The notes beneath the pieces are model-generated. The model had not been told where the DNA came from. It saw only the letters and a program-made list of their open reading frames with translations, and searched no databases. From Nocardioides faecalis (GTDB lineage: Bacteria > Actinomycetota > Actinomycetes > Propionibacteriales > Nocardioidaceae): a stretch of 64,000 nt of DNA. Made by a program: the position numbers and the translations under genes. Each line of letters begins with the position of its first letter. Position 1 is the first letter of the stretch. Shown piece by piece: positions 27,861-35,678 of the stretch. The DNA is taken from assembly GCF_018388425.1 (NCBI RefSeq), contig NZ_CP074406.1, positions 3,596,001 through 3,660,000 of the forward strand, in the 5' to 3' direction.

Positions 27861-28112
27861 TCACCCCTCGGAGGTGGCCTCGTCGGGGAGCGCCGCGTAC
27901 CGCTCCTTCACGTCGTTGTACCAACCCAGCGACTTCTTCGGGTGCATCCAGCGGTACTTCATCTCCTGCCGTGCCTGCTGGTGCGCCTCGTCGCCGGCCT
28001 TGACCACCTCCTTGAGGTGCTTGTCCTGCGCGACGATCACCTCGTCGGCGTCCTTGCCGGTGTGCACCAGGTCGCAGGGGCCACCCAGGTCGCGGCACGT
28101 CATGGACTTCAT
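27861..28112 (-). CDS. DUF1059 small protein
   Basis: 83 residues. The first part is the DUF1059 pattern (MTCRDLGGPCDLVHTGKDAD), with two cysteines, and the rest is charged and helical (GWYNDVKERYAALPDE). The ATG at 28112 was chosen because AAGGAGAACAGAG precedes it; a longer frame lacks this. Function is unknown; the paired Cys could bind a metal. It lies 31 nt upstream of menB in the same direction. Confidence 0.85.
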   Translation of the reverse strand: MKSMTCRDLGGPCDLVHTGKDADEVIVAQDKHLKEVVKAGDEAHQQARQEMKYRWMHPKKSLGWYNDVKERYAALPDEATSEG

Positions 28113-28210
28113 CTCTGTTCTCCTTCGGTTCGGGACTTGCTGCCTCATCTGTTCGACGTACGACGTCGCGCGGGTGTGACCGTCTCGCGGAAATTCCTCG
28201 TCGCCGCGTC

Positions 28211-29065
28211 TCAGCGGCGCTCCGCCCCACGGCGCCGGACGACCTGCGCGAGCACCTCGTCGGCGGCGCGGAAGTCGATGCGCGCCACCCGGCCGTCGAC
28301 GACGGTGAAGTCGAAGACGACGCGGGCGGTGCCACGGTCGAACCAGGCCGAGCCGGGCCGGTCGGCGACGTAGACGGGCAGCGCGGCGTGCGCGGCACCG
28401 TTGAAGAACGTGGCGATCTCGTTGCCGCCGGCGATCCGCTCCGGGGTGCCCAGCGCGACCGCGGCCGCGTCGCCCGCCACGACGGCGTCGGGGGCCAGCA
28501 GCCGCACCAGGCGGGCGAAGTCGCCCTCACGGGCCGCGGCCATGAAGGCGTCCACCACCTCCCAGTCGTCCAACGCGTCGCGGGTGCTGGGCTGGGCGAC
28601 CTTGGCGCGGGCGCGCGAGGCCAGCTTGCGGGCGGCGACCGGGGTGACGTCGAGCAGCGTGGCGATGGTCGGGAAGTCGAACCCGAAGCTGTCGTGCAGC
28701 ACGAACGCCACCCGCTCGTTGGGGCTGAGCCGGTCGAGCACCACCTGCAGCGCCGTACCGACCGCGGCCGCCAGGGCGACGTCCTCGGCCGGATCGGAGG
28801 CAGGCTCGGAGCCGAGGCCGGGGTCGTCGTCCTGCCCCAGGTCGGCCTGCGGCACCGGGGTCCGCGCCCGGAGCCGGTCCAGGCACAGCCGGGTGGTGAC
28901 GGTGGTCAACCAGGCCGGCAGGTTGTCGATCTGCGCGTCGGTGCCGTGCAGCCGCAGCCACGCCTGCTGCGCGATGTCCTCCGCCTCGGCGGCGTCCCCC
29001 AGCACCCTGGCGGCCAGCCCCACCAGCCGCGCGCGCTCCGCGGCGAACGCCTCGGTCACGTCCAT
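28211..29065 (-). CDS. SigJ-like ECF RNA polymerase sigma factor with SnoaL-like C-terminal domain
   Basis: 284 residues. Region 2 (RLVGLAARVLGDAAEAEDIA, then QQAWLRLHG and LTTVTTRLCLDRLRAR) and region 4 (LSPNERVAFVLHDSFGFDFP, then ATLLDVTPVAARKLASRARA) are clear. A C-terminal NTF2/SnoaL-like domain of about 110 residues follows, as in SigJ and ECF41 sigma factors, where it modulates activity in place of an anti-sigma factor. The ATG at 29065 has GTGAGGAAC upstream. The divergent gene is a deazaflavin oxidoreductase; such sigma factors are often next to redox enzymes. Confidence 0.93.
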   Translation of the reverse strand: MDVTEAFAAERARLVGLAARVLGDAAEAEDIAQQAWLRLHGTDAQIDNLPAWLTTVTTRLCLDRLRARTPVPQADLGQDDDPGLGSEPASDPAEDVALAAAVGTALQVVLDRLSPNERVAFVLHDSFGFDFPTIATLLDVTPVAARKLASRARAKVAQPSTRDALDDWEVVDAFMAAAREGDFARLVRLLAPDAVVAGDAAAVALGTPERIAGGNEIATFFNGAAHAALPVYVADRPGSAWFDRGTARVVFDFTVVDGRVARIDFRAADEVLAQVVRRRGAERR

Positions 29066-29087
29066 GTTCCTCACCCTTCCACGATCG

Positions 29088-29112
29088 GCGTCGTCATAGG
29101 TGTCGACGACGC
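29088..29112. promoter_or_regulatory. Inverted repeat in the sigma/oxidoreductase divergent region
   Basis: GCGTCGTC (29088-29095) and GACGACGC (29105-29112) form an 8-bp inverted repeat with a 9-bp spacer. Read on the sigma-gene strand, a GGTCACA stretch lies 16 nt before a CGTC. That resembles the TGTCACA/CGTC promoters reported for ECF41-type sigma factors. Autoregulation is therefore possible but unproven. Confidence 0.35.
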
Positions 29113-29185
29113 AGAACAGACAGGTGTGACCGGACCTCGCGAGACTCGGCGGAATAGCAATGCGGGAATGAGGCATTGCACAGCC

Positions 29186-29635
29186 ATGACGCTTCTCGAA
29201 GGTGAGTACGAGCCCAGCCCCTCGGAGTGGGTGCGCGAGCAGGTCGCCGCATACGAGGCCTCCGGCGGCAAGGAGGCCGACAAGCTGCCCGGCACCGACG
29301 ACAAGATCATCGTGATCACCTCCGTCGGAGCGAAGTCCGGCAAGCTGCGCAAGAACCCGGTGATGCGCGTGGAGAAGGAGGGCACCTACGTCGCGATCGC
29401 CTCCAAGGGCGGCGCGCCGGAGAACCCCAGCTGGTACGCCAACTTCGTCGCCCACCCGCGGGTGGACGTGCAGGACGGTGCCGAGGTGCGCCCCTACCGC
29501 GCCCGCCTGGTCACCGGCGACGAGCGCACCAAGTGGTGGGCGCACGCCGTCGCCACGTGGCCGACCTACGCGGAGTATCAGGAGAAGACCGACCGGCAGA
29601 TCCCGGTGTTCGTGCTGGAGCCGGTCACCGACTGA
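29186..29635 (+). CDS. Deazaflavin(F420)-dependent nitroreductase family protein
   Basis: 149 residues of the DDN/Rv3547-like split-barrel family. Typical segments are VREQVAAYEASGGKEAD, ITSVGAKSGKLRKNPVMRVE, YVAIASKGGAPENPSWYANF and the C-terminal RQIPVFVLEPV. Family members use F420H2 to reduce quinones or nitro compounds. The ATG at 29186 gives the normal length. It is divergent from the SigJ-like sigma factor gene with 120 nt between them. Confidence 0.92.
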   Translation: MTLLEGEYEPSPSEWVREQVAAYEASGGKEADKLPGTDDKIIVITSVGAKSGKLRKNPVMRVEKEGTYVAIASKGGAPENPSWYANFVAHPRVDVQDGAEVRPYRARLVTGDERTKWWAHAVATWPTYAEYQEKTDRQIPVFVLEPVTD

Positions 29636-29683
29636 GCGATCTCACCGGCGACCTCGCGCTGGCGCGCCGTACGACGCGCAGGC

Positions 29684-30292
29684 TCAGGGGTTGGCGATGG
29701 TGTGCGCCAGGCCGCACAGGTGCCCGAGCCGGGCGATCTCGGAGTCGGCGAAGGCCGGACCACCGCGACGACCCACGATGACGATCTCGTTGCCGTCCAA
29801 GCGGGCGGCGGCGAACAGCGTCACCTCGTCCTCGGGCGACTCCAGCTGCACCGGTGCCTCGATCTCGAGGAACTCGAGGTCGTCGGGCGCGGCGTTGGTG
29901 CGGTGCACCAGTCCCTTCGCCCGGTGCACCCGGGCGCCCCAGTCGACGCGGAACGTCGCGGGCAGCAGGTCCACGAGCCGGTCGTAGGCGGTGGAGGGTG
30001 AGGCGGTGAGCTCCTCGACGACCTCGAGGTCCATCACGAGGCTGCCGCCGGCCGGGTAGCGGCTGATCCACAGCACCTCCACGCCCTCCAGCGCCGTGCA
30101 GGCCGAGACCACCGAGTCGGGCATGGTGCCGCCCGGAAGGTCGAGCAGCACGTCGTCGACGACCGTGGCGTCGGGGCGCTTCTCGACGATCTCGATCGCC
30201 TCGATGTCACCGCCGGCCATACCGATCGCTGTCGCGACGCGACCCAGCGAACCGGGGACGTCGGGAAGCAGCACGCGAAGCAGGAACGGCAT
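29684..30292 (-). CDS. ACT-like amino-acid-binding domain protein
   Basis: 202 residues. The N-terminus is an ACT-type fold (LRVLLPDVPGSLGRVATAIG, then DIEAIEIVEKRPDATVVDDV). The second half is a GAF-like beta/alpha region (EVTLFAAARLDGNEIVIVGR). ACT domains usually bind amino acids in regulatory proteins; no catalytic domain is attached here. A stand-alone regulator is likely but its target is unknown. The ATG at 30292 has only a weak site. Confidence 0.82.
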   Translation of the reverse strand: MPFLLRVLLPDVPGSLGRVATAIGMAGGDIEAIEIVEKRPDATVVDDVLLDLPGGTMPDSVVSACTALEGVEVLWISRYPAGGSLVMDLEVVEELTASPSTAYDRLVDLLPATFRVDWGARVHRAKGLVHRTNAAPDDLEFLEIEAPVQLESPEDEVTLFAAARLDGNEIVIVGRRGGPAFADSEIARLGHLCGLAHTIANP

Positions 30293-30399
30293 GGTGCCGA
30301 CATTAACCGTCGCGGGCGCCGTGTGGGTCGTGGCCCGCCGGGTTGGTGGCAGGTCCACAGGAGACGTTCAGGAGCGCGGACCCGCAGAAGTCGGCAGGC

Positions 30400-32187
30400 T
30401 CAGGGCAGGCTCAGCCGCTGCCGCAGACCGGTGGCGCGCTGGGCGGTGGTGGCCACCGCGGCGCGCACGGACGCCTCGGAGCCCACCACGAGCAGGCTCT
30501 CCTGGGCGCGGGTCACGGCGGTGTAGAAGAGCTCGCGGGTCAGCAGCCGGGAGTCGGCGTCCGGGAGCAGCACCACGATCCGCCGCGCCTGGCTGCCCTG
30601 GGACTTGTGGATCGTCATCGCGTGCATGGTGTCGACCGCACCCAGCCGGGCGGGTGCGAACGGTCGGGGCGCACCGACGCCGGCGATCCAGGCCCGCGGC
30701 CGGCCGTCGGGCTCGGCGACCACCACCCCGGTCTCGCCGTTGTAGACGTCGAGGGCGTAGTCGTTGGCCGTCACTAGCAGCGGGCGGCCCGGGTACCAGG
30801 CGGAGCCGGTGGTGCTCAGCGGCGTGCCCAGCTCCGCGGCCAGCCACTGCTCGGTGTGGGCGTTCCACACCCGCACCCCGTGCGGCCCCTCGCGGTGCGC
30901 GCACAGCAGCCGGAAGGAGTCGAGCGCACCCAGCGCGGCCTGCGGTCCGTCCTCGACGGCGGCCGCCCGCACCCGCAGCGCCGCGGCGGTGCACTCCGCG
31001 CGCAGCGTCGGCACCGGGTCGTCGGTCTCCACCCAGGTGACCTCACCCGTGCCGGCCCGCAGCACCTCCAGCACGCGGTCCTCGGTGTCGGGGCCGTCGC
31101 CGCGCAGCGCGGCGGCCAGGCCCTTGATCTCCTCGGTGGAGCGGTGGTTCTCCTGCAGCGCCACCACCGGGGAGTCTGGGTGCTCGGCGAACCCGGCGAC
31201 CAGGTCGGACAGCACCGCACCGGCCCCGACCGAGGTCAGCTGCCGGGGGTCGCCGACCAGCACGAGGCGGCTGTCGGGACGCACCGCCTCCAGCAGCCGG
31301 GCCATCATCGTCAGGTCGACCATCGAGGCCTCGTCGATGACCACCAGGTCGTACTTGAGCCGGTTGTCGCGCCCGTGCACGAAGCGGGTCGTGTTGTCGC
31401 GGCGCCAACCGAGCAGCCGGTGCAGCGTCATCGCCTCCGGCGGCTGCAGCTGGTCCGGCCCGGCCCCCAGCACGCCGAGCGCACCCAGCTCCGCGGCCAC
31501 CGCCTCCTGCAGCCGGGTCGCCGCCTTCCCGGTGGGGGCAGCGAGCGCGATCGACATCCGACGGTCGTGGGCGAGGCGGAACTGGTCGGCCAGGGCGAGC
31601 ACGACCCGCGCCACGGTGGTGGTCTTGCCGGTGCCGGGCCCGCCGGTGAGCACGGTGGTGCGATGCCGGGCGGCGTGCTCGACCGCGCGGGCCTGCTCCT
31701 CGCTCAGCCGGGCACCGCTCACCCGGCGCAGGGTCGCGGCGAGCACCGGCTCGTCGACGTCGGGGCGCCCGAGCGCGATCCGCTCGGCCAGGTCGTCGGC
31801 GACCTGCCGCTCGAGACGGTGGTAGCGGTCCAGGTAGACCAGGCCGAACTCGTGGTGCAACACGCCGGCGGCGAGCAGCGGGGAGGCCGCGATGGCGGCC
31901 GTCCACTCGTCGTACGGCGGCCAGGCGACCTCGGCGCCCAGGGCGAGGAGGTCCGGCAGACCCTCCAGGTCCAGCCCGACGGAGCCGCCCCGCACGGACC
32001 GCACGGCCATCGCCACGGCGAGCTGCACCCGTTCGTCGGTCTCCCCGCCGAGGGCGGCGACCCGTTGCGCCACCCGGACGTCGGCGGCGTCGACCACCCC
32101 GGCGGCGTTGAACGCACCCAGCAGGCCGTCCACCCCACGCGCCAGGCGGGGGTCGTGCGGGGAGGTCGCCTCGAACAGCCCGATCAT
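30400..32187 (-). CDS. recD: Exodeoxyribonuclease V subunit alpha (RecD)
   Basis: 595-residue superfamily 1B helicase. The N-terminal domain (about 150 residues) is followed by Walker A LTGGPGTGKTTTVARV, motif II VVIDEASMVD, motif III LVGDPRQLTSVGAG, motif V/VI TIHKSQGSQ and YTAVTRAQESL. It is the fast 5'-3' motor of RecBCD. The ATG at 32187 overlaps the recB stop (ATGA); the much longer frame upstream is antisense to recB coding and rejected. Last gene of recC-recB-recD. Confidence 0.95.
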   Translation of the reverse strand: MIGLFEATSPHDPRLARGVDGLLGAFNAAGVVDAADVRVAQRVAALGGETDERVQLAVAMAVRSVRGGSVGLDLEGLPDLLALGAEVAWPPYDEWTAAIAASPLLAAGVLHHEFGLVYLDRYHRLERQVADDLAERIALGRPDVDEPVLAATLRRVSGARLSEEQARAVEHAARHRTTVLTGGPGTGKTTTVARVVLALADQFRLAHDRRMSIALAAPTGKAATRLQEAVAAELGALGVLGAGPDQLQPPEAMTLHRLLGWRRDNTTRFVHGRDNRLKYDLVVIDEASMVDLTMMARLLEAVRPDSRLVLVGDPRQLTSVGAGAVLSDLVAGFAEHPDSPVVALQENHRSTEEIKGLAAALRGDGPDTEDRVLEVLRAGTGEVTWVETDDPVPTLRAECTAAALRVRAAAVEDGPQAALGALDSFRLLCAHREGPHGVRVWNAHTEQWLAAELGTPLSTTGSAWYPGRPLLVTANDYALDVYNGETGVVVAEPDGRPRAWIAGVGAPRPFAPARLGAVDTMHAMTIHKSQGSQARRIVVLLPDADSRLLTRELFYTAVTRAQESLLVVGSEASVRAAVATTAQRATGLRQRLSLP

Positions 32188-35100
32188 CGTGCCCCTCCTG
32201 CTGCGTCGTCGGGGCGGTGGCCGTCGAGCAGGTCGGAGAGCTCGATGACCAGCGCGAGGGGCGGCTGCCAGGTGAACACGCCGCACGGCTGGCCGTCGAC
32301 GACCGGGGTCTCGGGGCCGCACATGCCGCGCAGGTACAGGTAGGCGACACCGCCGAAGTGACGCTGCGGATCGTAGCCGGGTTGGCGCCAGCGCAGGAAC
32401 CGGTGCAGCACCACGGCGTACAGCAGCGCCTGCAGCGGGTAGTCGGAGTGCCCCATCGCCTCGGCGAGCGCGGCGGGGCGGTAGGCCGCCGCCGTCAACG
32501 GCTGCTCCATCGGGCCGAGCCAGTTGGTCTTGTAGTCGACCACCACGTAGCGGGGGGCGGCCGGGTCCCCGAGCCGCAGCACCACGTCGATCGAGCCGGT
32601 CAGGTAGCCGCGCAGCGTCTGCCCGCCGAGCAGCGGGTCCTCCAGCGCGTCGGCGTAGGCGCGGACCGGGTCGCCCGCGGGCAGGTGGCGGCGCAGCAGC
32701 CCGGCCAGGTCGCCCAGCAGCACCTCCTCGCCCGGCTGCACCCGGCCTGCGGGACGAGCGGCGTCGCCGCCGGCGAGCGGCAGCTCGAAGTCCAGCTCGC
32801 AGAGCCGGTCGCGGACCCCGATCCGACGCAGCGTGGTGTCCTCGAAGAGCGGCCCGAGCGGGGTGTCCAGCACGGCGAGGAGCGCGTCGGCCAGGTCCTC
32901 GGCCTCCACCGGCACCGGCCACCAGGTGAGCTGCTCGTCGATGTGGGCGAGCAGCTCGGCGCGCAGGTCGGGCGCTGCGGGGTCGGCGTGCTCGAGGACG
33001 GCGTGCACCAGCGACCCGAACGTGGCCCCGACGGGCAGCGTCGCCATCGGCGAGGCCATCACGAGCGGGTCGGCGCCGACCTCGGCGCGGCCAGGCTCCC
33101 CCGGCTGTCCCGACTCCCCCGACTCCTCCGGCCGGCCCGGGTCCGGCACCGTGACCACGCCGGCGACGTCGCCGAGCTGCTCGTCGTCCTTGGCGTCGAT
33201 CTCCGGCTCGCTGTCCACGCCGGGCCGGGCGGCGTCGGCGGCGACGTCCACCTTGCTCAGCGACGAGTAGGAGGTACGACGCCACCCGCCGTCGACGGTG
33301 CGGGTGAACCGGCGCGCACCGAGCTCACCGGGCACGGGCAGCGGCAGCGGGTCGGTGCTGGGCACCGGCTGTGCCATCTCCGGGGACGGGCCGCCCCGGT
33401 CGCGCCAGGTGGTGAACAGCCGGGTCGCGGTGTCCTCGTCGGGCACCGGCGGCGCGTCGGGCACCTCCGCGAGCAGCGAGCCGTCCTCGGCGACCGCCCG
33501 CATCAGCATCCGGTGCAGCGGCGAGCACTCGGCGTTCCTGGTCGGCGCCCACCAGGCCACCACCTGGCTCTGCGCGCGGGTCAGGGCGACGTACAGCAGG
33601 CGCAGCCACTCCCCCGCCTCCTCCTCGGCCCAGCGCCGGCAGTGCTCGGCCCACTGCGGTCCGGACCCGCCGACGTCGAGGCAGCGACGGTCGTCGGCGT
33701 CGTGGTACAGCGGCCGCTTGGGGGTGCCCACGTAGCGGTCGGCGAGCGAGGGCAGGTAGACGACCGGGTACTGCAATCCCTTGCTGGCGTGGATCGTGAC
33801 CAGCTGCACCGCGGCCGCGTCGGAGTCCAGGCGTCGGGTGCGCTCGACGCCGCGGCCCTCGCGCGCCTCCAGCACCTGCTGGCGCAGCCAGGCGAGCAGC
33901 GCGACCGCGCCGAGGCCGTCGCGCAGCGCCACCTCGTGCAGCACCTCGCCGACGTGCCGCACGTCGGTGAGCAGCCGCTCGCCGCCGACCTGGCCGAGCA
34001 GCCGCGCCGGCATGCCGCCGGAGGTGGCCGCCTCCAGGACGGCCGCCACGCCGCGCCGGGCCAGCGCCTCGGACCAGCCGCGCAGCCGGTCGCCGAGCTC
34101 GTCGGTCAGGTCGTCCCCGCCGGCGGCGAGGCCGGCGGCGTCGTGGCCGAGGAAGCAGGTCAGCGCGGCCGCCCGGACGCGGGCGGTGCGGTGCGGCTGC
34201 TCGAGCGCCTCCAGCAGCGCCATCCACTCGGTGGCGGCCGGCGTGGCGAACACGCTGCCGCCGCCGGCGATCACCGCCGGCACCCCGATCGCCTGCAGGG
34301 CGGCGCGGGCCGCGGCCAGGTCGGCGTGGCGGTAGCAGATCACCGCGACGTCGCTGGGCTGCAACGGCCGGCCCTCGAACGTCGGCCGGGCGGCCAGCAG
34401 GGCACGGATGTCGTGGGCCAGGTCGTCGGCGATGAACGGACGCACCTTGCCGACGGGAAGGGTGGCGGTGCCGCGGCGCCCGAAGGACTCCCGGCGCACC
34501 ACCCGCAGCCGGAACGGCGCCGGCCGCGGGGCGCCGGCCAGCCGCGGCTCGCTGTGGTGCGCGCTGACGTCGTGCACCACGATCCGGTCGTCGCCGAGCT
34601 CGGCACCGCGCATCAGCTGCTGGATGCCGTCGAGCAGGCCGGCGTCGCTGCGCCGGTTGACGGCGAGCGTCTGGCGGTGGGTGGCGCTGGCCGCCGCGGT
34701 CAGGTACGTCGTCACGTCGCCGCCGCGGAAGGCGTAGATCGCCTGCTTCGGGTCGCCGATCAGCACCATCGTGGCGTGACCGGAGAACGCCCGGTCGAAC
34801 ACCTGCCACTGCACCGGGTCGGTGTCCTGGAACTCGTCGACCAGCACGATCCGCCACCGGTCGCGCATCCGGACCCGGGCCGGGGAGTCGTCCGCGGCGA
34901 GCGCCTCGGCGAGCTGGCTGAGCAGGTCGTCGTACGAGAGCACGCCGAGGCGGCGCTTGCGCCGGTCCAGCTCCGCCCGTACGGCGTGCGCGAACGCGAC
35001 TCGGCGACCGGCGGGGTGGGTGCGGTCCAGGTCGGCCGGCTCGAGGTGGGCCTGGGGGTCGGCGACCGCGGCGCGGGCGATGGCCAGTGCCTCGGCGTGG

Positions 35101-35678
35101 GTGAACGAGGGGCCGGTCTCGGTGCCCGCCGCGGGCCGGGCGAAGGCGCGCAGGTAGAGGTCGTCGACCACCTCCACCAGGCGGTCGTCGAGGTCCTCCA
35201 CGAGCCGGGCGCGGGCGTCGGTGTCGCCGGCGACGCCGAGGGAGTCGAGCACGAGCGAGCAGAACTGGTGGATGGTGGCGATGGTGGCGGCGTCGAAGTC
35301 GGCCAGCGCCTGCACGACCCGGGCGTGCCGGGTCCGCCGGGTGTCCGGGTCGCAGTCGAGCAGCTTGGTGATCACCGCGCTCGGCTCGGTGTCGGGCTCC
35401 GGGGTCGCGGGCTCGGAGGAGAGGGCCTGCTCGGCCTCGACCAGCTGGCGGCGGACCTGTTCGCGCAGCTCCTGGCTGGCGGCACGGCCGAAGGTGACGA
35501 CGAGCAGCTGCTCGAGCGGCACCCCCACCTCGGCGACGTACCGGGCGACCAGGGCGCCGATGGTCCAGGTCTTGCCGGTGCCGGCGCTGGCCTCGAGCAG
35601 GGTGGTGCCCTGCGGCAGCTCCTCGCTGGCGATGTCGAACGGCTCGGCGGGCGGCAGGGCGGGGTGGCGCACGCTCAC
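32184..35678 (-). CDS. recB: Exodeoxyribonuclease V subunit beta (RecB)
   Basis: 1164-residue helicase-nuclease. Walker A LLEASAGTGKTWTI lies near residue 28. Motif II is IVLVDEFQDTDP; motif III is LIGDPKQAIYAFRGGD; motif VI is LLYVALTRAQSQ. The C-terminal nuclease domain has the signature VVDYKTN and upstream metal ligands in GSLVHAVLEH and GSIDVVL, so it should be active. An acidic and proline-rich linker near residue 850 joins the two. The GTG start at 35678 overlaps the recC stop (GTGA). Confidence 0.96.
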   Translation of the reverse strand: MSVRHPALPPAEPFDIASEELPQGTTLLEASAGTGKTWTIGALVARYVAEVGVPLEQLLVVTFGRAASQELREQVRRQLVEAEQALSSEPATPEPDTEPSAVITKLLDCDPDTRRTRHARVVQALADFDAATIATIHQFCSLVLDSLGVAGDTDARARLVEDLDDRLVEVVDDLYLRAFARPAAGTETGPSFTHAEALAIARAAVADPQAHLEPADLDRTHPAGRRVAFAHAVRAELDRRKRRLGVLSYDDLLSQLAEALAADDSPARVRMRDRWRIVLVDEFQDTDPVQWQVFDRAFSGHATMVLIGDPKQAIYAFRGGDVTTYLTAAASATHRQTLAVNRRSDAGLLDGIQQLMRGAELGDDRIVVHDVSAHHSEPRLAGAPRPAPFRLRVVRRESFGRRGTATLPVGKVRPFIADDLAHDIRALLAARPTFEGRPLQPSDVAVICYRHADLAAARAALQAIGVPAVIAGGGSVFATPAATEWMALLEALEQPHRTARVRAAALTCFLGHDAAGLAAGGDDLTDELGDRLRGWSEALARRGVAAVLEAATSGGMPARLLGQVGGERLLTDVRHVGEVLHEVALRDGLGAVALLAWLRQQVLEAREGRGVERTRRLDSDAAAVQLVTIHASKGLQYPVVYLPSLADRYVGTPKRPLYHDADDRRCLDVGGSGPQWAEHCRRWAEEEAGEWLRLLYVALTRAQSQVVAWWAPTRNAECSPLHRMLMRAVAEDGSLLAEVPDAPPVPDEDTATRLFTTWRDRGGPSPEMAQPVPSTDPLPLPVPGELGARRFTRTVDGGWRRTSYSSLSKVDVAADAARPGVDSEPEIDAKDDEQLGDVAGVVTVPDPGRPEESGESGQPGEPGRAEVGADPLVMASPMATLPVGATFGSLVHAVLEHADPAAPDLRAELLAHIDEQLTWWPVPVEAEDLADALLAVLDTPLGPLFEDTTLRRIGVRDRLCELDFELPLAGGDAARPAGRVQPGEEVLLGDLAGLLRRHLPAGDPVRAYADALEDPLLGGQTLRGYLTGSIDVVLRLGDPAAPRYVVVDYKTNWLGPMEQPLTAAAYRPAALAEAMGHSDYPLQALLYAVVLHRFLRWRQPGYDPQRHFGGVAYLYLRGMCGPETPVVDGQPCGVFTWQPPLALVIELSDLLDGHRPDDAAGGAR

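Noticed and set aside
30400..33285. 961-codon version of RecD with a long N-terminal extension
   Set aside because: The extra part is recB sequence read in the wrong frame. The ATG at 32187, overlapping the recB stop, gives a normal RecD.
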